A stretch of DNA of 36,782 nucleotides from an uncultured Desulfovibrio sp. (GCA_937926875.1 CALBAX010000005.1:1-36782); one strand, 5' to 3'; positions 1 through 9,417 are shown, counted from the stretch's first letter. A program made the numbers and translations. The notes: generated by a model not told the origin, from the sequence alone.

Positions 1-184
1 AGTAGAGGACGACCACAGCCATGATGGCCCCCAGCTGGATGACCACCTGGAAGGTCGCAGCTTTTTCACCGCTGAAATTGAGCAGATCGCCCACCAGCAC
101 CAGATGGCCCGAGGACGAGACCGGCAGGTATTCCGTCAGCCCTTCCACGATGCTGAGGATGAACGCAATCCACAAATTATCCAT
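1..184 (-). CDS. uppP: Undecaprenyl-diphosphatase UppP (BacA), N-terminal part
   Basis: Only the first 61 codons are in the window; the gene runs off the left edge. Translation from the ATG at 184 begins MDNLWIAFILSIVEGLTEY. It contains two family hallmarks: the Glu-rich first motif followed by PVSSSGH, about residues 14-28, and a second helix containing VVIQLGAI. UppP is an integral membrane phosphatase that converts undecaprenyl diphosphate to the monophosphate, recycling the lipid carrier for peptidoglycan and other surface polymers. A purine-rich ribosome site (AAAGGACGG on the coding strand) lies just upstream of the ATG. The gene is divergent from the small gene at 265. Identification is firm because both motifs are intact, but the C-terminal half cannot be assessed. 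Confidence 0.93.
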   Translation of the reverse strand, partial: MDNLWIAFILSIVEGLTEYLPVSSSGHLVLVGDLLNFSGEKAATFQVVIQLGAIMAVVVLY

Positions 185-213
185 ATATGCCGTCCTTTGG
201 ATCCGAAGACCCG

Positions 214-242
214 TTGTTTCCCGAAACGGACTCGGCTAGAGT
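214..242 (+). promoter_or_regulatory. Candidate sigma70 promoter for the small gene at 265
   Basis: TTGTTT (214-219), a 17-bp spacer and TAGAGT (237-242). The predicted start would be near 249, giving a very short 5' UTR that already contains the AAGGAG ribosome site at 252-257. Found by eye only. Confidence 0.45.
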
Positions 243-264
243 GATCCGCAAAAAGGAGAATCCC

Positions 265-474
265 ATGGCCACCATCATGCCCGCTTCGGAACTGGTACGG
301 CGAGCCGCCGCCTGGCTGGCGGAACAGCGCGCCCTGTATCCTGAAAAATCCCTGGCCGCCCTTCTGGACGAAGCCGGGATGCGCTTCAACCTCAACCCGC
401 TGGACGCAGCGGCACTGGGCCGCCTGTTCGATTCCAAGACGCAGGAAAAGAGCGAAGAGGTATCGCCTTCCTGA
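265..474 (+). CDS. Small conserved-looking protein of unknown function (69 aa)
   Basis: I do not recognise a family. The ATG at 265 is chosen over an in-frame ATG at 187 because AAGGAG (252-257) sits at proper distance and the candidate promoter at 214-242 lies between the two. The product is soluble and predicted mostly helical: an N-terminal amphipathic stretch with VRRAAAWLAEQ, a central segment resembling a short regulatory or helical hairpin domain, and a charged Glu/Lys/Ser tail. It has no cysteines, signal peptide or membrane segment. It is divergent from uppP and followed by a 400-nt gap. The clear ribosome site supports it being a real gene; function is unknown. Confidence 0.6.
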   Translation: MATIMPASELVRRAAAWLAEQRALYPEKSLAALLDEAGMRFNLNPLDAAALGRLFDSKTQEKSEEVSPS

Positions 475-877
475 ACAGCGGCCGGGGCCTGCCGGGACGG
501 CATCGCCGCCCTCCCCGGGAACTTGGTCCCACAGGATGCCGCACTTCCCGGAGGCAACAGCCCCTCCCCACGGGCGGCCCGGCAGCACCGGCGCCCGCGG
601 CCAGCCTATAGACGGAAATGCCGGGCATTGCAATCCCCGCCCTGCGCATCATGCCGCGAGGTATGAAAAAAGGGAAGGCGGCCTGATGGTCGTGCTCCCC
701 TGTTCCAGCCTCCCCCATCCCTTGCGGACGGGGGAGTTTTTTGTCTCTGCCCGGGGGCTCCCCGCTGCTCTCCCCTGCTCCCTCTGAGGGCGCTGAAAAA
801 GGAAGAGGTATGGGGAAGGGAGGCCCTCCTTGCCGCCGGCAAAAAGCCCTCCCCGCCCTTGTCGAGAATCGTTTATC
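475..877. other. Gene-free interval between the small gene and metG
   Basis: No convincing reading frame with a ribosome site is seen in these 403 nt. The short frames here lack starts with ribosome sites. The interval is very GC-rich with several local inverted repeats, for example around 515-640, and one clear plus-strand terminator at 710-742. I compared the hairpin-rich part with the signal recognition particle RNA motif and found no match. Confidence 0.5.
710..742 (+). terminator. Intrinsic terminator
   Basis: An 11-bp stem with one mismatch, CTCCCCCATCC (710-720) against GGACGGGGGAG (726-736), 5-nt loop, followed by TTTTTT (737-742). It most likely ends the transcript of the small gene at 265, or of an unidentified RNA in the gap. 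Confidence 0.85.
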
Positions 878-2845
878 CTAGGCGATCTGGCTGCCGTTGG
901 GCACAGGCGCGGCAGGCGTCAGGACGGAGAGCTTGCCGTCCTTTTCCGCGGTCAGCACCATGCCGTTGGACATGAGGCCACGGATCTTGCGCGGGGCCAG
1001 GTTGAGCACGGCGATGACCTGCTTGCCCACCAGCTCCTCAGGCTTGTAGTAGTCGGCCAGGCCGGACAGGATCTGGCGCGGCTGGCCTTCGTCAAAGTCG
1101 ATCTCCAGGCGCAGGATGCGGTCGGCATTGGGATGCTTCTCCGCCACGACCACGGTCCCGGCGCGCATCTCCACGGCCTTGAACTGGTCGAAGCTGATCT
1201 CACCACCGCTCTGGCCTTCGGCGGCAGGAGCGGCCTTGGGGGCTTCCTGCTTCTTTTCCTTCTTGGCCTTGGGGGCCTTTTCGGCCGGAGCTTCCTGCTG
1301 CAGGGCCTTGACGTCGATGCGCGGGAAAAGGTTGGAGCTGGCCGCCACTCCGGTGCCGGGCTGCAGACCGTCAAAGTTGCCGGCCTCGGCTTCCAGCGAG
1401 GTGGTCACAGGGCCTTCGCCGGGCTGCTGGCCCAGCTGCTCCAGCAGGGTGCGGGAGGCATCGGGCATGACGGCCCACAGGCACAGGGCCACCTTGCGCA
1501 TGGCCGACAGCAGCACGTACATGACCGTACCCAGACGCGTGGTGTCGCCCTGCTTGAACAGGGTCCACGGCGCCTGCGAATCCACATACTTGTTGAGCGC
1601 GCGCACCAGATCCCACAGGGAATCCAGGCCCTGGGCGAACTGGGTGTTGCCGAACAGCTGGATATAATTGGTCATGGCCGTGGCGCACAGCTCGACGATG
1701 GCCTTGTCGTCCTCGCTGAACTCGCCGGGCTGGGGCACCTTGCTCTCGAAATATTTGGCCGTCATGGACAGCACACGGCTGAACAGGTTGCCCAGGTCGT
1801 TGGCCAGGTCGGCGTTGATGCGGGTCACCATGCCTTCTTCGCTGAAGGAGGCGTCGGAACCGAAATGCATCTCGCGCAGCAGGAAATAGCGGAAGGCGTC
1901 CAGACCGTACTTCTGGCGCATCTCCAGCGGTTCCACCACGTTGCCCAGGGATTTGGACATCTTGGTATCGCGCACCAGCCAGTAACCGTGCACGTTCAGG
2001 TGCTGGTACACGGGCAGGCCCGCGGCCTTGAGCATGGTGGGCCAGAACACGGCATGGGGCTTGAGGATGTCCTTGGCCACCAGATGTTCGCCGGGCCAGA
2101 AGGTCTTGTACTTTTCACCGTCAGGCCAGCCCAGGGCGCTGATGTAGTTCAGCAGGGCATCGAACCACACATAGCAGACGTAATCCTTGTCGAAGGGCAG
2201 TTCGATGCCCCAGGTCAGGCGGGACTTGGGACGGGAGATGCACAGATCTTCCAGCGCGCCCGATTCCAGCATGGACAGCACTTCGTTGCGGTAGCGCTCG
2301 GGGCGGATGAAATCGGGATGGCTCTCGATGTATTCCCGCAGCCAGGGCAGGTACTTGGACATGCGGAAGAAGTAGTTCTTCTCGCTGATGAACTCAGGCT
2401 TGGTCAGATGCTGGGGGCACAGGCCGTTCTCCAGCTCCTTTTCCGTATAGAAGCGTTCGCAGCCGTAACAGTAGTGGCCGCCGAACTCGCCGAAATAGAT
2501 GTCGCCGGCATCATAGACCTGCTGCAAAAAGCGCTGCACGCGGGCCTTGTGGTCTTCGTCGGTGGTACGCACGAAGGCGTCGTTCTCGATGCCCAGTTGC
2601 GGCCACAGCTGCCGGAACAGGCCGCTGATGCCGTCCACGAATTCCTTGGGGGAGATGCCCTGCTTTTCGGCGGCCTTGACGATCTTGTCACCGTGTTCGT
2701 CCGTACCGGTCAGGAACATGGTGTTGTCGCCCAGGGTCTTGTGGAAGCGCGACAGGGAGTCGGCCACGATGGTGGTATAGGCATGTCCCAGATGGGGCTT
2801 GGCGTTCACATAGTAAATGGGGGTGGTGATGTAGAAGTTCTTCAC
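878..2845 (-). CDS. metG: Methionyl-tRNA synthetase with C-terminal tRNA-binding domain
   Basis: Cytoplasmic class I synthetase charging tRNA-Met and initiator tRNA with methionine. The 655-aa product has the HIGH-type signature PHLGH near residue 18, a zinc knuckle with CYGC and a downstream CPQH, and KMSKS followed by LGN near residue 300. A Lys/Ala/Glu/Pro-rich linker separates the catalytic and anticodon domains from a C-terminal EMAP/Trbp111-like oligonucleotide-binding domain (about residues 550-655), which usually drives dimerisation and tRNA capture. The start is GTG at 2845, preceded by GGAG at good spacing; no better ATG exists and the sequence from this codon matches the family N-terminus. 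It lies 12 nt behind ricT and is very probably cotranscribed with it. Confidence 0.97.
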   Translation of the reverse strand: MKNFYITTPIYYVNAKPHLGHAYTTIVADSLSRFHKTLGDNTMFLTGTDEHGDKIVKAAEKQGISPKEFVDGISGLFRQLWPQLGIENDAFVRTTDEDHKARVQRFLQQVYDAGDIYFGEFGGHYCYGCERFYTEKELENGLCPQHLTKPEFISEKNYFFRMSKYLPWLREYIESHPDFIRPERYRNEVLSMLESGALEDLCISRPKSRLTWGIELPFDKDYVCYVWFDALLNYISALGWPDGEKYKTFWPGEHLVAKDILKPHAVFWPTMLKAAGLPVYQHLNVHGYWLVRDTKMSKSLGNVVEPLEMRQKYGLDAFRYFLLREMHFGSDASFSEEGMVTRINADLANDLGNLFSRVLSMTAKYFESKVPQPGEFSEDDKAIVELCATAMTNYIQLFGNTQFAQGLDSLWDLVRALNKYVDSQAPWTLFKQGDTTRLGTVMYVLLSAMRKVALCLWAVMPDASRTLLEQLGQQPGEGPVTTSLEAEAGNFDGLQPGTGVAASSNLFPRIDVKALQQEAPAEKAPKAKKEKKQEAPKAAPAAEGQSGGEISFDQFKAVEMRAGTVVVAEKHPNADRILRLEIDFDEGQPRQILSGLADYYKPEELVGKQVIAVLNLAPRKIRGLMSNGMVLTAEKDGKLSVLTPAAPVPNGSQIA

Positions 2846-2857
2846 GTCTGACTCCGT

Positions 2858-3940
2858 TTATTCGGCAGCGCCGTCCTGCCGTTGCTGCGACTTGCGGCGA
2901 CGGCGGCGGCGACTTTTGCTGTTCTCTGCGGGGGCGGCTTCCGCCTGCGGCTGGGCCTGCTGCGGCTGGGCTTCCGGCCCGGCGGTCAGGGGCGCATCGG
3001 GCGGCAGCACATCGGCGAACAGGTTGGGATCGTCCACGTTCTCCGGCGTGACGGAGACCACCAGCAGGCCATCCCCCTGTGCCGCCTTCTGGGGCTGCTG
3101 CGCCTGTTTGGGCTGGGCATTGCTGGGATGGGGCTCGGGACGATGCGGATCCAGGGCCTGCCATTCCTCCAGCGTCAGTTCCTGTTCTTCGTTGTTCTCA
3201 TTGAGCACGGACAGCGAATTGCGGAACATGTTGGCCCGCAGCACCTTCATGGTGCCCTGCGTGGTCTGATACTTCTTGCCCAGGCGCGGGCAGTTGTGGT
3301 GGAAGCGGTCGTAGTTCTCCTGCTCGTAGGAAAGGCAGCAGAGCAGCCGGCCGCAGATGCCCGAGATCTTGGCAGGATTGAGGAACAGGTTCTGCTCCTT
3401 GGCCATGCGGATGGTCACGGGGGCGAACTTGCGCAGGTAACGGCGGCAGCAGCAGACCATGCCGCAGTTGCCCACGGCCCCCACCATCTGGGTCTCGTGG
3501 CGCACGCCTATCTGGCGCAGCTCGATGCGGGCGCGGTATTCGCGCACCAGATCCTTGACCAGCTCACGAAAATCGATGCGGGCCGGCGCCGTGAAATAGA
3601 AGATGAGCTTGCTGCGGTCAAAAAAGACCTCAACGTCCACGAGCTTCATGTCCAGGCGGCGGTCACGGATGCACTGGCGGCAGAATTCCGTGGCCTCGCG
3701 GGCCAGTTCCTCGTTGATATGGCCCTCGGCCAGGTCTTCTTCCGTAGCCCGTCGCTCTATGGGCGTCAGGCTCTCCGGCTCCACACCGGCCACATGATCA
3801 AAGGGACCGGAGACCACCTGCGCCAGGGCCTGCCCCTGATCGGCCGCGATCAGCACATGATCGCCCACGGCCAGATCGGCAGGGCCCGTATGGTAGAGTG
3901 TCTGTCCCAAAGCGCGAAAGCGCAAACCGTATATTGGCAT
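2858..3940 (-). CDS. ricT: PSP1-domain protein RicT (YaaT family)
   Basis: RicT family protein. In Bacillus, RicT joins RicA and RicF in an iron-sulfur complex that acts with RNase Y in mRNA maturation; whether that role holds here is inference. The PSP1 core contains the diagnostic cysteine cluster: C159, C163-C165, C196 and C201-C202 in ATG numbering, within the segments NCGMVCCC and CGRLLCC. The 360-aa protein ends in a Gln/Ala/Pro-rich tail with a six-arginine run, longer than minimal family members and possibly RNA-binding. ATG at 3940 is used; an in-frame TTG lies three codons upstream. Association with the methionyl-tRNA synthetase gene echoes the yaaT-metS neighbourhood of Bacillus. 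Confidence 0.9.
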   Translation of the reverse strand: MPIYGLRFRALGQTLYHTGPADLAVGDHVLIAADQGQALAQVVSGPFDHVAGVEPESLTPIERRATEEDLAEGHINEELAREATEFCRQCIRDRRLDMKLVDVEVFFDRSKLIFYFTAPARIDFRELVKDLVREYRARIELRQIGVRHETQMVGAVGNCGMVCCCRRYLRKFAPVTIRMAKEQNLFLNPAKISGICGRLLCCLSYEQENYDRFHHNCPRLGKKYQTTQGTMKVLRANMFRNSLSVLNENNEEQELTLEEWQALDPHRPEPHPSNAQPKQAQQPQKAAQGDGLLVVSVTPENVDDPNLFADVLPPDAPLTAGPEAQPQQAQPQAEAAPAENSKSRRRRRRKSQQRQDGAAE

Positions 3941-3977
3941 AGTTCCCAATCTTTGTTGCGGGGATTATCTGAATCCC

Positions 3978-4008
3978 TTTACATCGGGCATATCCGGGCC
4001 GCTGTCAA
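3978..4008 (-). promoter_or_regulatory. Candidate sigma70 promoter for ricT-metG
   Basis: On the minus strand TTGACA (4008-4003) is followed after 19 bp by TGTAAA (3983-3978). The -35 is perfect, but the spacer is long. A GGGATT/AATCCC hairpin (3961-3977) would lie at the start of the leader. Confidence 0.4.
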
Positions 4009-4188
4009 CAGGCAGGGCCCGCGGCCGGCACGGGCCGGGGGAAATGCCTTTCCTTCCCCTCTGCCGTCCGCAACGCCCCTGCCCTGCCGCTGCCCGTACG
4101 GCATCCATGATACAGGGAAGCGTCAAAGGATGCGGCACGGGACGCCCGTCTCCTTCCGTCACGCTCCCCAGAACAGCCGGGCTTTCCC

Positions 4189-4217
4189 TTGCTATGCAGT
4201 TCTGCCTGTTTTAGAAT
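4189..4217 (+). promoter_or_regulatory. Candidate sigma70 promoter of the HD-pfk-addAB operon
   Basis: TTGCTA (4189-4194), a 17-bp spacer and TAGAAT (4212-4217). The expected start near 4224 falls almost on the AAGGAG ribosome site (4224-4229) of the first gene, implying a UTR of about 15 nt. Confidence 0.5.
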
Positions 4218-4238
4218 CGTGACAAGGAGAATACCATC

Positions 4239-4787
4239 ATGATCTCACGAGACGAAGCGCTGGCCCTGCTGGCGGAGAACCATGTCCAGGCGGGCCTGTT
4301 GCAGCACTCTATCGCTTCCGAGGCCGTCATGCGGGCCCTGGCCCGCGAATTTGGTGAAGATGAAGAACTGTGGGGCCTGACCGGCCTGCTGCACGATGTG
4401 GACTATCCCGCCACGGAAGCCACACCGGAAAAGCATGGCCTGGAAGGTGCCCGCCTGCTGGAAGGCAAGCTGCCCGAAGAGGCCCTGGCCGCCATCCGCG
4501 CCCACAACGGCGAGATGACCGGCTGTGCGCCCCAGACCCGTTTCGACTATGCCCTGCGCTGTGGCGAGACCATCACCGGCCTCATCAGCGCCGCCGCCCT
4601 GATGCGGCCCACGGGCTATGAAGGCATGGAAGTCAAAAGCATCAAGAAAAAGATGAAGGACAAGGCCTTTGCCGCCAGCGTCTGCCGTGACAGCATCCGC
4701 CAGTGCGAGCAGGCGGGCCTGCCGCTGGATGCCTTCCTGTCCCTTTCCATCGCCGCCATGCGCGACTGCTTCTCGCAGCCCGCCTGA
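4239..4787 (+). CDS. HD-domain phosphohydrolase family protein
   Basis: A 182-aa soluble protein with the HD metal-binding fold: an early histidine (LLQHSIASEAVM, about residue 24), the HD dyad in GLLHDVDYPAT, and downstream EKHG and RAHNGE histidines of HDIG-type hydrolases. Such proteins hydrolyse phosphate esters of nucleotides or other small molecules; the substrate here cannot be read from sequence. The ATG at 4239 has a strong AAGGAG site 9 nt upstream. It opens a tight plus-strand cluster with 6-phosphofructokinase 27 nt downstream and then addAB, which suggests cotranscription but gives no clear functional link. Confidence 0.85.
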   Translation: MISRDEALALLAENHVQAGLLQHSIASEAVMRALAREFGEDEELWGLTGLLHDVDYPATEATPEKHGLEGARLLEGKLPEEALAAIRAHNGEMTGCAPQTRFDYALRCGETITGLISAAALMRPTGYEGMEVKSIKKKMKDKAFAASVCRDSIRQCEQAGLPLDAFLSLSIAAMRDCFSQPA

Positions 4788-4814
4788 ACCGAGCATCCCA
4801 CGACGAGGTGAAGC

Positions 4815-6134
4815 ATGACCCAACCCGGCGCCATCGATACCAGTATCCGTACTCTCGGCACCCCAAAACTCACGTCCCGGCTGCCCTACCGCACCTGGGT
4901 GGATGACGTGCGCCTGCCCGTACAGGTGGACAGGGAACTCTGTGACGAGTTCACCGAACCCGTACGCCTGGATTTCGAGGCTGCCGGCCCCCGGAAAAAA
5001 CTCTACTTCGACCCCAGCCGGGCAAAATGTGCCATCGTGACCTGCGGCGGCCTTTGCCCGGGGCTCAATGACGTCATCCGCGCCATCGTCATGGAGGCGC
5101 ACCACGCCTACCATGTGCCCTCCATCATGGGCATCCGCTACGGGCTGGAAGGCTTCATCCCGGCCTGCGGGCATCACCCCATGGAATTGACGCCCGAGCG
5201 CGTGGCCGACATCCACCGCTTCGGCGGCACCATCCTGGGCTCGTCGCGCGGTCCCCAGTCTGCGGAAGAGATCGTGGACAGCCTGGAGCGCTCCAATGTC
5301 AGCATCCTGTTCGTCATCGGCGGTGACGGCAGCATGAAGGCCGCCCTGAGCATCAGCCGCGAGGTGCAGGCGCGCAACCTCAAAATCGCTGTCATAGGCA
5401 TCCCCAAGACCATCGACAACGACATCAACTTCATCCCCCAGTCCTTCGGCTTCGAGACCGCCGTCTACAAGGCCACCGAAGCCATCGAATGCGCCCATAC
5501 CGAGGCCAAGGGCATGCCCAACGGCATCGGCATGGTCAAGCTCATGGGCCGGGAATCGGGCTTCATCGCCGCCCAGGCCACGCTGGCCATGAAGGAAGTG
5601 AACTTCGTCCTGATACCGGAAGCGCCCTTTGCCCTCGAAGGGGAAGGCGGCCTGCTGCCCGCGCTGGAAGAACGCCTGAAGAGCCGCCGCCATGCCGTCA
5701 TCGTGGTGGCCGAAGGCGCCGGCCAGCACCTTCTGGACCGCTCCGGCGCCACCGACGCTTCGGGCAACCTGCTGCTGGGCGACGTGGCCGACCTGCTGCG
5801 CTCGGAGATCAAGCGCTACATGGACGCACGCGGCATCCCCCACGGCATCAAGTACATCGACCCCAGCTACATCATCCGTTCCGTGCCCGCTACGGCCAAC
5901 GACAAGGTCTACTGCGGCTTCCTGGGCCAGTATGCCGTCCATGCCGCCATGGCCGGGCGCACCGACATGGTGGTGGGCAAGATCCAGGACCGCTACGTGC
6001 ACCTGCCGCTGGAGCTGGTGACGCGCCGCCGCCGCAAGCTCAACATCTACTCCGACCTCTGGCGCGCCGCTCTGGAATCCACGGGGCAGGGCATGCTGGC
6101 CGGCATGCTGCCGCAGCAGGAGACGCATGGCTAG
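4815..6134 (+). CDS. pfkA: ATP-dependent 6-phosphofructokinase (plant/TP0108-like clade)
   Basis: Phosphorylates fructose 6-phosphate to fructose 1,6-bisphosphate in cytosolic glycolysis. The 439-aa chain carries GGLCPGLN (about residues 78-85), GGDGS (169-173), PKTIDND (197-203) and a GRESGF segment. Gly in GGDGS indicates ATP rather than pyrophosphate use. The Lys of PKTIDND is the PPi-type residue also present in plant ATP-PFKs and the TP0108 group, so this is the mixed clade; phosphoryl donor is a prediction. The N-terminal extension of about 70 residues is normal for this clade. A GAGGTG ribosome site precedes the ATG. The stop overlaps the addA start by 8 nt, so translation of addA is probably coupled. 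Confidence 0.93.
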   Translation: MTQPGAIDTSIRTLGTPKLTSRLPYRTWVDDVRLPVQVDRELCDEFTEPVRLDFEAAGPRKKLYFDPSRAKCAIVTCGGLCPGLNDVIRAIVMEAHHAYHVPSIMGIRYGLEGFIPACGHHPMELTPERVADIHRFGGTILGSSRGPQSAEEIVDSLERSNVSILFVIGGDGSMKAALSISREVQARNLKIAVIGIPKTIDNDINFIPQSFGFETAVYKATEAIECAHTEAKGMPNGIGMVKLMGRESGFIAAQATLAMKEVNFVLIPEAPFALEGEGGLLPALEERLKSRRHAVIVVAEGAGQHLLDRSGATDASGNLLLGDVADLLRSEIKRYMDARGIPHGIKYIDPSYIIRSVPATANDKVYCGFLGQYAVHAAMAGRTDMVVGKIQDRYVHLPLELVTRRRRKLNIYSDLWRAALESTGQGMLAGMLPQQETHG

Positions 6135-9100
6135 TCTGCATCAAGTCAAGGCATCCGCCGGGTCAGGCAAGACCTATGACCTGACCCGGCGTTTCTTGTG
6201 TCTGCTGGCGGCTTGCGGGTCACCGGCACCGGCCGCTGCCGCCTCCTGCGGGCTGGGCAACGGCCCCTCGGGCTGGGACGAGATCCTGGCCATCACCTTC
6301 ACCAATGCCGCCGCCGGCGAGATGCGCGACCGCGTCATCGGCCGGCTCAAGGCCATCGCCCTGGGCACGCCGGAAAAGGACATCCCCCTGACGCCCGGCA
6401 TGGCCGCCCGCTGGCTGGATGTCATCCTGCGCGATCTGGCCAGCCTCAACATCCGCACCATCGACAGCCTGCTCCACGCCATCGTGCGGTCGGCCTCCCT
6501 CCAGCTGGATCTGCCTCCGGACTTCCAGCCCGCCTTCGTGAGCATGGATGCCGCGGCCCCCTACCTCGACACCCTGCTCAACCAGGCATCCCAGGGCAAC
6601 GCGGCCATGGAAAAACAGCTGCGCGACCTCTACTGGGCCATCGTCCATGTGCAGCAGAGCAAGGGCTTCAACGCCGGGGAAAAGCTGGGCGACATCATCC
6701 GCCCCCTGCTTGACGGCATCCTGCGCGGCGAGTTCACGGACATCGCGGGCCCGGAAGAGCTGGAAAAACGCCACCGGCAGCACTGGCACAGGACCATCGG
6801 CCTGATCACGGCCGTGCTGGAGGCGGAAGAGCGCGCCGGGACCAAGCTCCATGCCACGAGCCGCAAGGCCCTGGTGCGTCTTCAGGAGCGGGATGAAGGG
6901 GCCTTCAAACTCAAATCCATTGCCGAGCCCGAGCTCGACAAATTCCTCACGGCCAAAACGAAGCGTACGGAAGAACTGCTGTCGGCCCTGGAAGACCTGA
7001 CAGCCTGGCTGCCGGATTTCAGCCGCCGTCATGCCCTGCTGCGTTCGGCCCGCAACTTCGCCCCGGCCGTCCAGCTGGCGACCCTGCTGGTCCACGCCAT
7101 GCGGGCCAACCAGCAGCAGGAGGGCACCCTGCCCGCCGTCCTGGTGCCGGAGCTGGCCGGTTCGGTGCTCAGCGGCAGCTTTGGCGTCTCCGAGGCCCTG
7201 TGCCGTCTGGGCAGCCGCCTGCAACATTTCCTGCTGGACGAATTCCAGGACACCAGCCGCGAACAGTGGCAGGCCCTGAGCCCGCTGGTGGAAGAAGCCC
7301 TTTCCCGGGGCGGTTCCCTGACCTGGGTGGGCGACGTCAAGCAGGCCATCTACGGCTGGCGTGGCGGGGATGCGGCCCTTTTTGACGGCATCGAGGCTCC
7401 CTTGCGCCTTCTGGCCCCGGACGCGTGTCACGAGACGCTCACGGCCAACTGGCGCAGCTGCCGTCAGATCATCGCGCACAACAACGCCCTGTTCTCGCCC
7501 CTGGAGGATGCCTCTGTTGCCCGGCAGGCCCTTGCCGCCCTGATGCCGCAAGACACGCCGGACGACCTGCTGGACAGCTATGCGGAGCGCGTGGCCGCGG
7601 GCTATGCCGGGACGGCCCAGGATTTTTCGCCCAGCTCGCCTTCCGGCGGCCTCGTGCGTGTGGAAGCCGTCGACGGCGACAGCAGCGAGGAGCTCAACGC
7701 CGCCGTGCTGGGACGCCTGCGTCACGTACTTAGGCAGGAACTGGCCCCGCGCCGCCCCTGGCAGGACATGCTGGTGCTGGTGCGCAGCAACGCCCAGGCC
7801 GCCCTGGTGGCCGAAGATCTGGCCGCTGCCGACATCCCCATCGTCACGGAGAACAGCCTGCTGCTGTCCACCCATCCTCTGGTGATCCAGAGCGTGGCCC
7901 TGTTGCAATTCCTGTGCAATGCGGAAGACGAGCTGGCCCTCTGGACCGTGGTCACGGGCAGCCTGGTACAGCAGGGGCCCCTGCCGGTCCCCGACCTGCA
8001 GGCATTGCACGACAGTTGTGTGGACAGGGGCGGCATCCCCCTGGTGCAGCATCTGCAACAGGGCTTCCCCGGATTCTGGACCGCTGTACTGGCGCCTTTC
8101 CACAATCAGGCCGGGCTCATGACACCGTACGACACGGTCATGGAGTGGTACGACCGCCTGCGGGTCTTCGAACGCTATCCCGATGCCGACGTCTTCCTGC
8201 GCTGTTTCCTCGAAGTGCTCAAAAATGCCGAGGATCAGGGGCTGGCCACCCTGCCCGACTTTTTGGCCCACTGGCAGGAAAAAGGCGAGGAAGAAAAAGT
8301 CCCCATGCCCGAAGGCATCGACGCCGTACGCATCATGACCATCCACAAATCCAAGGGCCTCGAGGCCCCTGTGGTCCTCCTGCCCTGGACCGATGCCACC
8401 CTGAAAGCGGGCGACCCGGTGCTCATGGAGGAAGACGGCCTGCGCATGGTCTGCAAGAACGGGCCGCAGTGCGGCAGGGTCTACTACGAGGCCCTGTTGC
8501 GGCAGGCCATGGAACTGCTCAACCAGTTCTATGTGGCCTTCACCCGGGCACGGGAAGAGCTCCTCGTCTTCCGCACCAGTGCCGCCACCGTGCGCAAGGG
8601 CTGCGGCAGCCACGCCCTGGATGTCCTCTGGCAGCAGGCCGGGCTCGACGTCCCCTACCAGCTGGAAGGCGGGGACGATGCGCTGCATCCCGTCCAGCCC
8701 CCGGTGGCGGAGGATGAAGAGGAAGATGCGGCCCCGGAACAGGAAGCCGCGGCGGACGACACCGCTCCCGACCGGCTTCCCGACGGGCGGGCGGCAGTGC
8801 CGCATGGCCCGGAGGAGGACTGGCGCCCCATGCAATGGCTGCCCCGGCTCAAGATCTACCGCAACCCGCTGGAACGGATGCACTTTTCCGCACGGGATCG
8901 CGGCACCCTGCTCCATGCCTGTCTGGAGCAGCTGCCCCTGGGCGGCCTCAGTGAGGACAACATCAGGGCTGCTGTGCGGGAAGTGCTTGCCACCATCCCC
9001 CTTGCCGACGGACAGGACGCTCCTGACAGGGAAAGCGTCGCCGCCGACATGGAATCCTGCCTGCTCTGGCTGCTGCGCCTGCCCCAGTTCGGCCTTTGGC

Positions 9101-9417
9101 AGCGGCGCGGCGTCCCGGAGCAATCCATGCTGGCCGCTGACGGTCCTCGCAGGGAGCTCTTGCGTGCCGACCTCATCGTCCCCCTGTCCTGGGGGACCCT
9201 GGTGGTGGACTACAAGAGCGGCAGGGTCATGGACGAGCATGTCCGGCAGGTGCAACGCTATCTGCGCTGTCTGGAGCAGAGCGGCACAGCCGTGGCCCGC
9301 GGCCTGCTCATCTATCTGGACAGGCAGTCCTTCCGCCTGGTGGAGCCCGACGGCACTTCGGAACTGTTTACGGATCTTGGGGCCTATCCCCGCTACTTCT
9401 GTGAGGACGAGGCATGA
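6127..9417 (+). CDS. addA: AddA-type UvrD/RecB helicase-nuclease
   Basis: Large subunit of an AddAB-type enzyme that processes double-strand breaks for RecA loading. The 1096-aa protein has Walker A ASAGSGKT (residues 9-16), FTNAAAGEMRDR (motif Ia), DEFQDTS (about 371-377, motif II), GDVKQAIYGWRGG (about 402, motif III), TIHKSKGLE (about 737, motif V) and VAFTRAREE (about 802, motif VI). An acidic linker (about 865-890) leads to a RecB-type nuclease with a conserved His in RGTLLHA (about 925) and the PD-(D/E)XK core ending VVDYKSG (about 1026). All catalytic elements look intact. It overlaps pfkA by 8 nt upstream and addB by 4 nt (ATGA) downstream. Confidence 0.92.
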   Translation: MASLHQVKASAGSGKTYDLTRRFLCLLAACGSPAPAAAASCGLGNGPSGWDEILAITFTNAAAGEMRDRVIGRLKAIALGTPEKDIPLTPGMAARWLDVILRDLASLNIRTIDSLLHAIVRSASLQLDLPPDFQPAFVSMDAAAPYLDTLLNQASQGNAAMEKQLRDLYWAIVHVQQSKGFNAGEKLGDIIRPLLDGILRGEFTDIAGPEELEKRHRQHWHRTIGLITAVLEAEERAGTKLHATSRKALVRLQERDEGAFKLKSIAEPELDKFLTAKTKRTEELLSALEDLTAWLPDFSRRHALLRSARNFAPAVQLATLLVHAMRANQQQEGTLPAVLVPELAGSVLSGSFGVSEALCRLGSRLQHFLLDEFQDTSREQWQALSPLVEEALSRGGSLTWVGDVKQAIYGWRGGDAALFDGIEAPLRLLAPDACHETLTANWRSCRQIIAHNNALFSPLEDASVARQALAALMPQDTPDDLLDSYAERVAAGYAGTAQDFSPSSPSGGLVRVEAVDGDSSEELNAAVLGRLRHVLRQELAPRRPWQDMLVLVRSNAQAALVAEDLAAADIPIVTENSLLLSTHPLVIQSVALLQFLCNAEDELALWTVVTGSLVQQGPLPVPDLQALHDSCVDRGGIPLVQHLQQGFPGFWTAVLAPFHNQAGLMTPYDTVMEWYDRLRVFERYPDADVFLRCFLEVLKNAEDQGLATLPDFLAHWQEKGEEEKVPMPEGIDAVRIMTIHKSKGLEAPVVLLPWTDATLKAGDPVLMEEDGLRMVCKNGPQCGRVYYEALLRQAMELLNQFYVAFTRAREELLVFRTSAATVRKGCGSHALDVLWQQAGLDVPYQLEGGDDALHPVQPPVAEDEEEDAAPEQEAAADDTAPDRLPDGRAAVPHGPEEDWRPMQWLPRLKIYRNPLERMHFSARDRGTLLHACLEQLPLGGLSEDNIRAAVREVLATIPLADGQDAPDRESVAADMESCLLWLLRLPQFGLWQRRGVPEQSMLAADGPRRELLRADLIVPLSWGTLVVDYKSGRVMDEHVRQVQRYLRCLEQSGTAVARGLLIYLDRQSFRLVEPDGTSELFTDLGAYPRYFCEDEA

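Noticed and set aside
510..640. Possible signal recognition particle RNA or other named RNA
   Set aside because: TTCCCGGAGGCAACAGCC looks faintly like the SRP apical motif, but the required GGAAG-CAG arrangement and flanking pairings are absent.
830..2851. 673-aa open frame opposite metG
   Set aside because: Shadow of metG; no start signal and no family features.
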